The notes: generated by a model not told the origin, from the sequence alone. A stretch of DNA of 64,000 nucleotides from Diphasiastrum complanatum (GCA_029204225.1 CM055102.1:43214744-43278743), one strand, 5' to 3'. Positions 34,036 to 45,290 are shown, numbered from the stretch's first letter. Numbers and translations are program-made.

Positions 34036-34816
34036 GACAACTTATGGATAGTGGATTAGATGTATATTTCAAGCATGGAGCATGTTCTATCTTGAAACAT
34101 GAAAAATGTATTGCTAGTGGTTTCAAGCAAGGAGGTTATTCAAATTGGATGCTGATGTGATGGTTGGAAGTGTGAACATGGCAAGGGAGGAGCTCACTCA
34201 AGTGGAATTATGGCACAAAACGTTAGGCCATCCTAACTACAAAGCTATGGAGACCATGGTGAAAAAGGAGCTAGCAAGTGGACTTCCCAAAACCATATCC
34301 AAGTGTGGCAAGCTTTGTGAAGCTTGTGCACTCTCCAAATCTCATAAGCTACCTTTCAAGAGATCTTTGACAAGATCTAACTCTCCTCTTGACCTTATAC
34401 ACTCGGATGTTCATTCATTTTCACATAAATCTAATGGTGGAGCTCTTATGTATGTCACCTTTATTGATGATAGATCAAGATACTCTTGGCTTTATCTCTT
34501 GTCTGAGAAAAGTGAAGTTTTTGAGTCCTTTGTAAAGCTCAAAACTCTTGTGGAAAAGCAACTTAATACTAGCTTGAAAGTATTAAGAAGTGATAATGGA
34601 GGGGAGTACATCTCCAATAGGATGAAAGAGTTTTGTGAAACTAATGGCATTAGGAGAGACTTTACTTGCACATATACTCCACAACAAAATGGAGTAGTTG
34701 AGAGAAAGAATAGGACACTATGTGAGTGTGCTAAAGCTTTGAGATTAGATGCATCCCTTCCTATTTCATTTTGGAGAGAAGCTATTTTATGTCAACTTTC
34801 AAAAGTCAATTCCTAG
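34036..34816 (+). pseudogene. Copia protease end, GAG-pre-integrase and integrase with intact DDE
   Basis: After a frameshift the strand gives SVGQLMDSGLDVYFKHGACSI, then in a 223-codon ORF ELWHKTLGHPNYKAMETMV (GAG-pre-integrase), CEACALSKSHKLPF, LIHSDVHSFS (first D), VTFIDDRSRYSWLYLL, LRSDNGGEYIS (second D) and TPQQNGVVERKNRTLCECAKAL (E). All three catalytic positions are preserved. The frame breaks after SFWREAIL, where the integrase C-terminal domain would begin. This is the best-preserved integrase core in the window. Confidence 0.9.
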
Positions 34817-35355
34817 CATCAATAAGATTGGTAGATCTTATGCAAAGTCTAAAGAGGTTCCTTATGCTAGATCTAGGTTGAGATCTAATGAGCTTTTTGG
34901 AGACAGTTATTGTTGTGCTAACTTGGCAACATTGGGTGAATCTATGATCAATGTTTTGGATCCATTGGATCTTGAAGATGGACTAGTGCTACCTACTAGT
35001 CAAATGGAGTAATGTGGCTTTTCATGGCTTCTAATGTTTGAGATTCTTCCATTTCTTATGATGCAACTATCAAGAGGGAGATTGCTAACTTTTGTGGTGT
35101 GATCATTAAGAGAGAGCCTTGTGAAGGAAAGGGCAAAGGAAGAGTGACTCTTGGTAAGATCCAAGACACGGATCTTACATCTATTCATCAACTCAAAGGC
35201 TGCTATGATTGTGGTGGAGTGTTCATGCATGATCAAGATGACAAAGGTTGGATGAAGAAGACTACATGGAGCAACTCAAGTGGCAGTTTCTTCAAGGCAA
35301 GGAAGATCTCATTGGTGAGCTCATTGAGGTTCGGTTTGAACTCAATTGAGCTGGT
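34817..35355 (+). pseudogene. Non-pol coding-like stretch after integrase
   Basis: Two overlapping ORFs (34749-35012 and 35099-35359, 86-87 codons). Neither resembles integrase C-terminus or RT. A perfect 7-bp inverted repeat (gactagt...actagtc) sits at 34981-35001. The sequence is in the place normally taken by the integrase/RT linker and leads into the 396-codon ORF. Confidence 0.5.
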
Positions 35356-36546
35356 TTGATTAGGTTTGATACTCAACTTCATCTACTCTACTTCATGTTG
35401 GATAGAATTGTAGAAATCTATCTTTTGGTTTATGATGGTGACATTGTTTTCACTAACTATAGTGAAAGGTTAAAATCAAGCAATGATGAGATCTTGTGGG
35501 ATGTTAGTCATGTGTTTGAGAGGGAGTATCTTCAGAGGTTCAGGTCTGAAGACATTTATAAATGCAAAGTCCTTGATGTTTTATGGGAAGATCAAGATGT
35601 TGATCTTGAATTGCTTCATCAACACCAAGCGGCAAGTAGCAATTGGAAGCTAGTCAAAAGCATCAAAGGGGAGCCACATGGGCAAAGCATTTTGGATCTA
35701 ATTTTACAGGTTCTTGAAGGTTCAAGTAAGGTTCTTGGAGTAGCAAGGAAGTGTCCTTTTACTCTACCTTACTTATTTAATCTCATGTATGAACATTGTC
35801 ATGTCAATGTGTTGGAATTGTCAAAATTCAATGAAACTAGTTCCATAGTTTTGCATCCTTTGGATTTTGGAGATGGAATAGTTATCATTGCTGGTTTTTA
35901 TGATCAAGTACATGCATTCATTCAAATTTTGAAAGATATTGAAGAGGTTAATATGTTTACTTTTGAGCAAAGTTCAAGATCTAGCATCCTAGTGTTGGCA
36001 AATTGGCAAATTGTTGACGATGTAGGATCAAGGGTTGTATGCAAATCTTGTGGAGATACTTCAAGTATCTCAAGTTCAGGTTTTGCTCATTCAAATGGAT
36101 CAGAGAACAAATCATTTTGGCATTCAATCACTCAAGGGCTTTCATGGATTGGAGATCTACAAAGGCAAGGTGGTGATGGAGGTTCATTCATGGAGATACA
36201 TGGTGCATTCACTATGGGCATAATGGAATGTGGAGGAGGCATGCAAACACTTGTTGGTTACTTTCACTTACAACTTGTTTGCTACTGTTTTACAGAGAAT
36301 TCAGAGGAGGATACATGGAGGAATCCTTTCATTATGATTCTATGTTCTTTTACATGTATCTTGTTCACCATTCTATGTAAAATTGATGTAAGAAATAGTG
36401 AAGCATCCTATATGGACACTATTATCTATATCAATTATGTTGTACTTCATATTGTACATATTAGAACACTTGAGAAGAGATCTATTATCATGATGGAGAT
36501 CATTCTTAGATTGGAGCAAAGTAGTGTTGTAAAACTAGCAAGTTAA
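35356..36546 (+). CDS. 396-codon ORF of unknown function in the RT position of a copia element
   Basis: I do not recognise this protein. It has none of the RT or RNase H motifs (no YVDD, no CKWVYK block), although it fills the interval between integrase and the polypurine tract and ends 3 bp before that tract's upstream flank. Residues 1-40 are hydrophobic and rich in Leu/Tyr. Around residues 70-90 there is an acidic EDQDVDLELLHQHQ segment. Residues about 330-355 (FIMILCSFTCILFTILCKI) could form a membrane helix. Length without stops is notable beside the broken gag and protease of the same element. It may be a captured host fragment, a remnant of a nested element, or chance open DNA. An earlier in-frame start is not available because a stop lies just upstream. 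Confidence 0.4.
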   Translation: MIRFDTQLHLLYFMLDRIVEIYLLVYDGDIVFTNYSERLKSSNDEILWDVSHVFEREYLQRFRSEDIYKCKVLDVLWEDQDVDLELLHQHQAASSNWKLVKSIKGEPHGQSILDLILQVLEGSSKVLGVARKCPFTLPYLFNLMYEHCHVNVLELSKFNETSSIVLHPLDFGDGIVIIAGFYDQVHAFIQILKDIEEVNMFTFEQSSRSSILVLANWQIVDDVGSRVVCKSCGDTSSISSSGFAHSNGSENKSFWHSITQGLSWIGDLQRQGGDGGSFMEIHGAFTMGIMECGGGMQTLVGYFHLQLVCYCFTENSEEDTWRNPFIMILCSFTCILFTILCKIDVRNSEASYMDTIIYINYVVLHIVHIRTLEKRSIIMMEIILRLEQSSVVKLAS

Positions 36547-36549
36547 GTT

Positions 36550-36960
36550 GAAGAGGGAGTGTGAAAATTGTCAACATTTCCTAGCTAGTTTGAGGCCTAA
36601 ATTGGCAATTTTTGTACATAGTTTTGGATCTAACCTTTCACACGTGTGAAGGAGGCCTAGATACTTTTGTTTTAGTATATATTTCATATTGAAGAAGTCT
36701 CAAACTTCAGGACCTTCGAAATGACACCAAAATCATGTTATCTAGACATATAGGCCAAAATTGGCTATTTTAGGCTACTGGTGCCCTAAAATTGGGTCCT
36801 AAGTTCTAGAGAGAGGAGAGAGAGTCATCTTTCTCACCTATACTAGGCTGAAATTTGTGGAGAATAGGTTGGAGAAACTTATTGTGTTGTTGAGAGAGAT
36901 CAATAGATCATTGTCAACTTCTTCCTCCATTGAGAGCATGGCTTTGTGTATTGTCAGGGA
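36550..36960 (+). mobile_element. Polypurine tract and 3' LTR
   Basis: GAAGAGGGAG at 36550-36559 is followed by TGTGAAAATTG at 36560, an LTR start like that of 19619-20451 (TGTGAAAAAT). It carries the palindrome TTCACACGTGTGAA at 36637-36650. The right end is not certain; it probably lies before the direct repeat at 37002. Confidence 0.7.
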
Positions 36961-37001
36961 CGTGCCAATAAGAGACTGGGAACAGGCACAGTCTCAAAAC
37001 G

Positions 37002-37060
37002 TGTTCCCCTCTTTTTGTGAGTTGAACTGCCAAACATGTTTCCCTCTTTTTGTGAGTTGA
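37002..37060 (+). repeat. 24-bp direct repeat, period 35 bp
   Basis: 'tgttcccctctttttgtgag' (37002 on) and 'tgtttccctctttttgtgag' (37037 on) are each followed by 'ttga'. One mismatch in 24. Confidence 0.85.
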
Positions 37061-37125
37061 TGTGAATGCATTGGTAGTTATGAATATGAGCTAGTAAAGA
37101 ATCTATTATGTACTATGGAAAGAGC

Positions 37126-37245
37126 CGGGCACATGCCATTCTGCCCGATAAGGATTTCCAAAACAATTTGGGCGAAGCCTGGAGGGGCTAAGCTGAGTCT
37201 AAAAATTTTGGAAAGCCAAACTGGGCAGAATGCCCAATGTCTTCC
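37126..37245. repeat. Imperfect foldback of about 120 bp
   Basis: GCCATTCTGCCC at about 37136-37147 pairs with GGGCAGAATGCC at about 37224-37235 (one mismatch), and TTTCCAAAA near 37155 pairs with TTTTGGAAA near 37206. Reminiscent of a small MITE but without a confirmed target duplication. Confidence 0.55.
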
Positions 37246-38221
37246 ATTGCATAATGGATACTTTGACTTTATTCACATGTCCTTTATGTGACTTTTTATG
37301 ACCAGACGTGTAGTCTGACGCCTGACACCTGACATGCATGTTGGAAAGCTCACCAATTTTTTTAAAAAAATTATAGATGACTATTCTGCTTTTTAGGTTG
37401 TTCAAAAGATGAGCAGAATAGTCACCAAGTATCCATTACTTAACAAGATTGGTGGCACAGCCAAGAAAGCAACTAGTTCCTATTCTCTATTTTATGGTGG
37501 ACAAGATCATCCATGTGCCACTCTAAATTTTCCAATCCACTCTCCAGAATGTCTGGACTATGGATCATCCCTAAGAATCGTAATGTTGGACCCATCCCTT
37601 TACGCATCTGTAATTCCATAAAAAGCTTGTCCAAAGAATCTTACAGCTTTGCAAATTCTTGCAGACGAATTCCTTCACCGGGCCTCGAGTCAATCTATTT
37701 GATGAGGCTTTTCAGCAAAGATAAATAGACATAGTCCAGGAACTCTTTGACAGCATGTTTGTGAGTTCATAGGAGTAAGAGCTATCCATAGGGTATCGGA
37801 AAGTGGTGTGCAAAAGATAGGTCTATCTCGAAAAGAAACGAATAAAAATAATTCGTGTGTCTAGAAAGAAAACTATTTGTGCATGGCGGAATAAACTATC
37901 TTCATCTTTCCAATGCATGACTATGCCTATCAATTTCAAACAAGAAATAGTGATAGAAATCATGTTTGAACTTATAGTAACTAACTTTGAAATCGCCAGT
38001 ACTACAGTGATTATGTAGCCAAACAATTAAGCATCAAAAAATTATCAGACAAACAATTAGTCAAGAAAGAACTCCAGATGACGCATACATTATGTGATGT
38101 AGCTGAATGCAATAAAGAATAGTATTGATTCAAAATGAAACAGAAGTAAATGAGTACAATAAGTTGCAGATCGAAGCCGTGCACTCTATGCTATCTCTGA
38201 GTGGCTAAAAGAAAGTCTAAA
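37246..38221. other. Unassigned DNA
   Basis: No recognised gene; the right side may be the degraded 3' end (RNase H and LTR) of the antisense copia that starts at 38222, but no motif is clear. Confidence 0.35.
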
Positions 38222-39062
38222 TTAAGCGTTATGCTGATAAGCAGTACCATTGTTGAGGAAGAATGTAAATCTAGAAGTAGATTTATAAGTGTCTACATCT
38301 CCTGCCCAACTCGCATCTGTGTAACCACTGAGAAAATTGAGTTTATCGTTTCCAACTGCTTCATAACAAATGCAAAAGTCCGTAATAGCTCGAAGATATC
38401 TCATGACTCTGATAAGAGCCTTCCAATGAGTTATACCAGGATTAGCCATAAACTGACTGAGTGAGCTGACTGCAAAAGCTATGTCTGGCCTAGTACAGAT
38501 CATGGCATACATAAGAGATCCTATAATAGAATGGTAAGGATACTCACGCATCTGCTACTTCTCATAAATTGTTTGGGAACACTGGTCCTTGACAATTTGA
38601 GTCTTGGTTCCATTGGTGAGAGAGCTAACTTGCAATTGATCAGATTATATCTGACTAGAATGTTGTAGATGTACCTCTGTTGTGTAATGTATATCATTTT
38701 CTGTTTTCTGTCTCTGTGGATTTGTATACGAAAAACAATGTATCATCCATGTATAATATGATAATGATAAAAGACTGTTGCACTACTTTGAAGTAAATGT
38801 TTGAAAATTTGAAGAGCTAGATGTGTAGCCATGCTCAATAAAGAAAGTATTGATCCTTTGAAACCATGCTCGAGCAGATTGCTTCAAGCCATAAGGTGCC
38901 TTATGGAGTTTACAAACATGATTGTGCTTACCCTCGATAATATAACCTTCGGGTTGCACAATGTAGATGTCTTCTTTGATAACTCCATTGAGATATGTTG
39001 TCTATACATCCATTTGATGTATTTCCAAATCTACTGTAGCGGCAAATGAAAGCAAAAGTCAA
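38222..39062 (-). pseudogene. Copia reverse transcriptase with connection domain
   Basis: Reading leftward on the minus strand: SFAATVDLEIHQMDV, a stop, TTYLNGVIKEDIYIVQPEGY, CKLHKAPYGLKQSARAWFQRI, the catalytic block FIIIILYMDDTLFF (YMDD kept), then after decay SIIGSLMYAMICTRPDIAFAVSSLSQFM and WKALIRVMRYLR, LNFLSGYTDASWAGD, which opens RNase H. The last part is an uninterrupted 109-codon frame (38551-38222). Several frameshifts and stops in between. Confidence 0.88.
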
Positions 39063-39480
39063 ATAGAAGAATGCTTGACTACTGGACTGAGGGTCTCAGC
39101 GTTGATTCGTATCTCCTCTCAATCTTGCAGCTGTGATCAAATCCAGGATGTTCTTTGCCCTTGCAACACCACCTTTCTTGAACTTCTCTCGATGCTGCTT
39201 CCCATATACACATGATTCGCACATCGATTTCAAGTGGTCTTCCATAGTAGGCAATCATGTTACCATCTCCAATTTTCTCATCAAATGAGGCTTCCCAAGT
39301 TCAAGTGACCAAGCCTCTTATGCCACAACTCAGTTTGCGATGGAATGGACGATACGAGTCCATGTTGCCCCTTGATTGTAGCATTCAACCTGTACAATTT
39401 TGTATTGGGCTCCTTACTCCGTCCGCAATAACTTTGAACTTTTGGGTCACATCCTTCACAAAGCAACAATCATGGGCAAA
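39063..39480 (-). pseudogene. Copia GAG-pre-integrase and truncated integrase start
   Basis: ELWHKRLGHLNLGSLI (39310-39281) is the GAG-pre-integrase His motif, followed by CESCVYGKQHREKFKKG and ARAKNILDLI near 39130-39220. The integrase then stops and RT begins at about 39060, so the entire integrase core and linker (expected above 1.2 kb) are deleted. Confidence 0.82.
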
Positions 39481-39961
39481 TTCTACTTTCAACTTTTGAT
39501 CAGTAATGACTCCAACAGAAAGTAGATTTTTCTTCAAACTTGGCACGTAAAGTACCTCACTGGTCATCCTGCTTTTGCCATCAGGTAGTTGGATTGAAAC
39601 GGTGCCTATCCCCTTGATCTTGCACACATCACCATTTGCTTGTGAAAGGGACGTTCCATTATCCAACACTTTCAAGCTATTGAACCAATTCTCTCGGGTC
39701 AATATACGACACTTGATCATCTTGATTAGATGACAATGCAGATATGAAGATGCTACAGTCTTCAATCTCACCCTCATCGACAAGGTTACCTGCTTGTTTT
39801 GGTTTTCCCTTGCCTTGTTCCGCCAGGAATTTGCGACATTCACTCTTCCATTGGCCCTTTTTACCACAATGGAAGCACTTGCCTTTCTTCTTGGTCTTAC
39901 TGGAAGATCCCTCATCCTCCTGAGTCTTGGCAAATTGTTGTTTAGACTTCTTCTTGCCCAC
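39481..39961 (-). pseudogene. Copia gag zinc knuckle (His to Gln) and degraded protease
   Basis: The minus strand gives KGKCFHCGKKGQWKSECRKF at about 39885-39830. The knuckle has CX2C and the last Cys, but the His is Gln, so zinc coordination is lost or altered. Downstream lie a protease remnant without a recognisable DSG active site and the conserved protease end SEVLYVPSLKKNLLSVG at about 39560-39510. The two parts are in different frames. Confidence 0.82.
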
Positions 39962-40160
39962 GTGTCACAAGTGCCTGATCGTCAGTATTTTGACGTCTAG
40001 CTTTCACCATGTCTCACCGTTGCTCTTCTTGCATCAAGATTCTTGTGAGCTCGTCAAAGGTCGGCAATCTTTCTCTTGATGCTATTCCGCTCACAAAAAT
40101 TTGATAGGGTTCTGCAATGCCGCACAATACATTGTGCACCAGCTCCACATCACGTATGTG

Positions 40161-40586
40161 CTAACCAATAGAATGCAGTTCATCCCTCATTGTCTTGATT
40201 CTGGTCATGTACGTTTGAATGTGCGCTCCTTGCTCCATTTGGGCACTGTTCAGCTTTGACTTCAAAAACATGATTCTAGATGGATTTGACGTCTCGAACT
40301 GCTCCTTTAGCACATCCCATGCTTGTCTGGGTGTAACAGCATCACAAATGTGGGTAATGATGTGATCCTTCACTGACAAGTTAATGAAGGTCAAAGCTTT
40401 CCTCATCTTTTTGTCGAATACTTTGATACCCGCTTCATTTGGCGGCCTTCTCTCATCACATGTGACGACTTTCCACACGTATTTCTTCATCAGTATGTTT
40501 TTCATTTTGAGTTTCCACACTGCATAGTTGGAAATCCCGTCCAATTTGCTACTTTCACTCAAAATGGACTTTCCCATGTTTGCCAT
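40161..40586 (-). pseudogene. Copia gag (UBN2-type)
   Basis: A 141-codon frame starting MANMGKSILSESSKLDGISN, with NYAVWKLKMKNILM, LTFINLSVKDHIITHICDAVTPRQAWDVLKEQFE and LKSKLNSAQMEQGAHIQTYM, typical of copia gag. It is broken from the zinc-knuckle part by about 200 bp with stops. The start is supported by the family-like N-terminus. Confidence 0.88.
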
Positions 40587-40654
40587 CGCAAAACTGCTTG
40601 AAAGCTAAAAACAGTATGTCGAGGCCAACTGCGATGTCAAAAGTTGAAAATAAG

Positions 40655-41519
<865 letters not shown>

Positions 41520-41818
41520 CAACACGCCTACCCTAGATGAGAAACAATCTAGTGCCCTCATTGTCGAGAAAATCACATTGAAAGTGAATGCTCTTGATTA
41601 AGACAAAATTTAGAGCATTTTTCTTGTCATTGCCATATTGTTAATATGGGCAATCATGATATTTATGACTACAAATACAACCATAGAAACCAAGCTAACC
41701 AATCATACAATCCTACAACACAAAAACTACCTCCTTTGGTATAGCATCAAGGTGACCTCCTACCCCAATCATCACACCACACATCCCACCTAGAATGCAA
41801 GGATTAGTTATTCAACCC
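41520..41818 (+). pseudogene. Possible copia gag C-terminal remnant
   Basis: In one plus-strand frame, FCHYCHIVNMGNHDIYDYKYNHRNQANQ resembles a gag zinc knuckle (C-x2-C then H, last Cys lost) followed by an Asn/Gln/Pro-rich tail, as in the copia subfamilies with CxYCxxxGH. It ends at the LTR boundary at 41819, so the antisense LTR may have inserted here. Weak evidence. Confidence 0.4.
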
Positions 41819-42205
41819 TGTGGAAATATGCAAAATAGGAACAAGAATGGATCCTAAACTGATCCACAAGAGGGATTGGATGTTAGATACAATTGTTTTA
41901 TCAATCTACACAAGATTTAGATCAATCTAGATCAATTCTAGGCATGAAAATCTAACAAGAAAAATTATTAATGAAGGTAAATGTACTTGTTGGTTTCATA
42001 CGTGTGAAAACCTGTTAGAGTACGGACTCCAATTTGAAAACAAAGTACATAATGATAGAAACTCAAAACATTCAAAACAAATTAAGACAAATGGAGAGAT
42101 TGACACAAAATTGCTTCCAAAATCAAGATTGATGTTTCATGCTGATTATGGCCAAATATGCCTCTATATATACACTTCTTGGAGCTCGAGGTACTGATCA
42201 TGACA
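41819..42205 (-). mobile_element. Truncated 3' LTR of an antisense copia
   Basis: On the plus strand it starts TGTGGAAA (LTR 3' end) and matches 19619-20005 with the same blocks in the same order, including a decayed palindrome TTCATACGTGTGAA at 41995-42008. At about 42205 the similarity ends inside the LTR and RT coding begins, so the U3 part of this LTR is missing. Confidence 0.82.
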
Positions 42206-43512
42206 CTTAGTTCCATGGGAGTTTCAACTCCTTTACAGTCACTGATTATGCCAAATTTTGCTAAGATTAATTTAGCATACTTAGATTGACATATGAAAGT
42301 AAAATCATCACTTCTAGTGACTTCTATTCCAAGTATAACTTCTAGAAGTCCTAGATCTACCATCCTAAATTCACTAGACATGGAAATTTTTACATCTTTG
42401 ATGCCATCTAGATCATTTCCTGTGAGTATAATGTCATCAACATATAAAACTAAGATAATGATCTTCCCATCATTACAATTGTAGTACAATGATGGTTCAT
42501 AAGAACTTACCACAAATTCAATGGAAATAAGATAGGAATGCAACCTAGAGTACCATGCTCTTGGTGCTTGCTTGAGTCCATAAAGACTCTTCTTCAAGAA
42601 ACACACCTTGTGCTCTTCTCCATCTTTGATGAAGCCCTTGGGTTGGCACATGTAGATTTCCTCTTCCAAGAATCCATTCACGAAAGCATTTGTCACATCA
42701 AGTTGGAAGAGCTCCCATTTGAAAGAAGTAGCAAGACATATGATTAATCTAATGGTCACAAGCTTTGCAACATGTGCAAAGGTTTCATCATAATCTATGC
42801 CTTTGACTTGCAAAAAACCTTTTGCTACAAGTCTAGCTTTATACTTATGAATGGAACCATCTTGATTATATTTCAATCGATATATCCATTTACAAGTAAG
42901 AGGTTTCTTTCCATAAGGTAGATCAACAAGCTTCCAAGTTTGATTTTCCATTAATGCATCAAACTCTACTTGCGTAGCTTTCCTCCAATATCGAGACTTA
43001 TTTGCTTCCTCAAAACTAGTTGGTTCTTCAAGCATAGTAGTCAAGAAAGTATAAGAGTTGAGTAGTTGAGAATCTTCCCTTTGCTCCCCTTTGTCACTAC
43101 AAGTGAGCCTTGATGGCTCAATCCTTATCCTTGTTGATCTTTTTTGCACCCTTGGACTTTGAGTAAGTTCCACTTGGTCTTCATCTTCATGAAGCTCCTC
43201 CTCGGCCATAGCATGATCCTTGACAGGTTGAGTGTTGTTGGAAGTCACCATTTTTTTGGCTTGGAGAGATTCATTAAAAAGTACATCTCTACTTACAACA
43301 ACTTTCTTGGTAATAGGATCAAATATTCTATAAGCTTTACTTTTTTCACTATAACCAACAAAGATGCCTTTGAATGAAGTGGCATCTTCATGTTTCCTTG
43401 TATCTAAAGGAATATGTACATAACAATTACATCCAAAAACTTTCAAATCACTAAGATTTGGCTTTTTGCCATACAATACTTCATAAGTTATAAGTCCTTT
43501 ACTATTAGTCAT
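42082..43512 (-). pseudogene. Copia integrase C-terminus plus RT, long open frame fused into LTR
   Basis: A 476-codon uninterrupted frame. Residues 1-75: TYEVLYGKKPNLSDLKVFGCNCYVHI, GIFVGYSEKSKAYRIFDP, VVVSRDVLFNE (integrase C-terminus). Linker to about 150 with KRSTRIRIEPSRL. RT follows from EEANKSRYWRKATQVEFDALMENQTW, with CKWIYRLKYNQDGSIHKYKARLVAKGF, LFQLDVTNAFVNGFLEEEIYM, CFLKKSLYGLKQAPRAWYSRL and the catalytic LVLYVDDIILTG (YVDD at about residue 360). The end of RT and all of RNase H are lost: from about residue 435 the frame reads LTR sequence. The LTR-derived tail starts near ISTSSSKKCIYRG. Confidence 0.92.
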
Positions 43513-43527
43513 TCTATTGCATAGCCC

Positions 43528-44400
43528 CTAGCAATCAAGACATCTCCTTGTAATGAAGCAAACATCCCCAACAAACTTTGTCTTGTACCCTTTATTTAAC
43601 ATTTGACCAACGCTTAGCAAATTCCTTGAAAGTGAAGGAATGTAAAGAACATCGTCAAGCCTTGCATCCCTATTAGTAGAAAGACAAATAGGAATTGAGC
43701 CAATACCTTTGATCATAAACTCACCACCATTTGGCATGTGAACCACTTTATTGGTTCCAACATAAGAGATCAAAGAAGTAAAGAACTCCTTGTCCACACT
43801 TGGCAAGACTCTTTGAATGGCAAAACTTTGCACAAGATTAGCATGTTCATCTGGCAAACCATTCAACATAACCTGGACTATTTCACCATCTTTTATGCTT
43901 TCATCAATGCATGCTAGATCATCACTTAAGGACTTAACCCTCAATACAAATGCATGAGCACTTTCTCCCTCTCTTTGTCTACTAGAAAATATTTGCCTCC
44001 TTAGGGTCAATACCCTAGATGTGGACTTTGATTCAAAGAGCTTCTTCAAGGCATTCCATGCCTCACTTGCACTTTGACTTTTACCAACTTCTTTGAGAAG
44101 TTCATTGGTAACATTCGTTTTAATGATATGAAGAGTCCTTTTAGCCTTCTTATCAAACCTTTGTTGCTCTTGGACTGTGGGTGGTCTCTCTTCAGTTCTT
44201 GCAACTATGTCCATGAGTTCATTCAACTCAAGTAAGGACTCCATCCTCACTTTCCATAGATTCTTCGTAATCTCAGGAACATAAAGCACATCATACAACT
44301 TTCTGGTATCACCATTAGTTGTCACAATGGATGAAAGTACTTTTGACTTGAGAGGGCCATCTTTTGACCTAAGAGGGCCATCTTCCCTTTTAGAAAACAT
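43528..44400 (-). pseudogene. Copia gag joined to protease end (internal deletion)
   Basis: A 290-codon frame. After a variable start, gag is clear: MESLLELNELMDIVARTEERPP, FDKKAKRTLHIIKTNVTNELL, SASEAWNALKKLFESKSTSRVLTLRRQI, MLNGLPDEHANLV. At about residue 210 the frame passes directly to the protease C-terminal part (VVHMPNGGEFMIKGIGSIPI, DDVLYIPSLSRNLLSVGQML), so the zinc knuckle and the DSG active site are absent. A stop then separates it by 15 bp from the integrase-RT frame at 43512. The element is a deletion derivative that keeps long open frames. Confidence 0.88.
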
Positions 44401-45059
44401 AAGTTGTTTTTTCTTGATCGCTCATTGAAGTCACCCAATAACATAGCTTTACCATCCACTTTGAGCCTGGCCACATTTGGCCTAATATTGCCAAAAAACT
44501 CTTAGCATTGGAATCTAATTTTATATAAGATAACAAACTACCAAGTAAATAATCATTTGTTTCAAAGTGATTTTTAGCCAAACATATTGATCTTTAAGGC
44601 CTTTACAATAGGCAAAAAAAATGTGAGTTTAACTTGGAGAAATTCTTTTACAAGGAGTTTTTTCATATGAGGAGGAGGAGGTCTCTATGTAGAGTGGAGT
44701 GGGTCTAGAATTGATGGGAGTTCAGGATACTCCAATTTTCATATGGATATATGTTCACATCTATGGTGGATAATTGGGAAAAAACAAACAAGGCTAGAGT
44801 ACAAGGAGAAATGGTTTTTTGCTAGCGAGGTTGAGTTTGGGGAGAGACAAGCTTATAGAAGAAGAGAATGCCCTTACAAATGAGGGAAGAGGCAATGTTG
44901 GAGTTATTTACAAAGAATGGCTTATTGTAAAATTCAAAGCACTAAGAGTAACAAAAGCATTTTTTAGCAAGCATGATGTTTGTTGTTGTCCATTTAGCTC
45001 TCTTGTGGAGTTCTCAGTTGAGTGAGAAGGCTTTTGAGAGATCAACAACCTTTGAATTT
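44401..45059. other. Gag 5' side/leader of the antisense copia and unassigned DNA
   Basis: Reading frames upstream of 44400 on the minus strand are short and unclear (63 codons at 44581-44390). No PBS or LTR was located. A 68-codon plus-strand ORF (44819-45025) has no match. Confidence 0.35.
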
Positions 45060-45290
45060 AAAAGATCCAAATAATGACATGATGCCATGAAAGGTTTTCT
45101 TGATAAACTCACAAGCAAAGGGGACTAGAAAGTGGAAAAGGTTGAACTTCTAAAGTCGATACGGGTAGAGGAGTAAGCTAATTTTCTTGAACAAGAATAG
45201 ACAATGTTTGGTCCTAAGTTTGGCAAGAGACCTAAGCCACCATCTTTTGGAGTAACCAAATAGATGTCCCATTTAAGGAGGTTTGTGTTG
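45060..45290 (+). pseudogene. Decayed coding-like stretch, unknown protein
   Basis: One plus-strand frame reads AMKGFLDKLTSKGD, stop, KVEKVELLKSIRVEE, stop, ANFLEQE, stop, TMFGPKFGKRPKPPSFG. Between the three stops the composition is charged and protein-like. The stops (TAG, TAA, TAG) could be single-base changes. Family not recognised. Confidence 0.3.

Noticed and set aside
35356-36546. Calling the 396-codon ORF a divergent reverse transcriptase
   Set aside because: None of the RT blocks (CKWVYK, LDVxxAFLxG, YGLKQAPRxW, YVDD) can be found in any frame of this interval.
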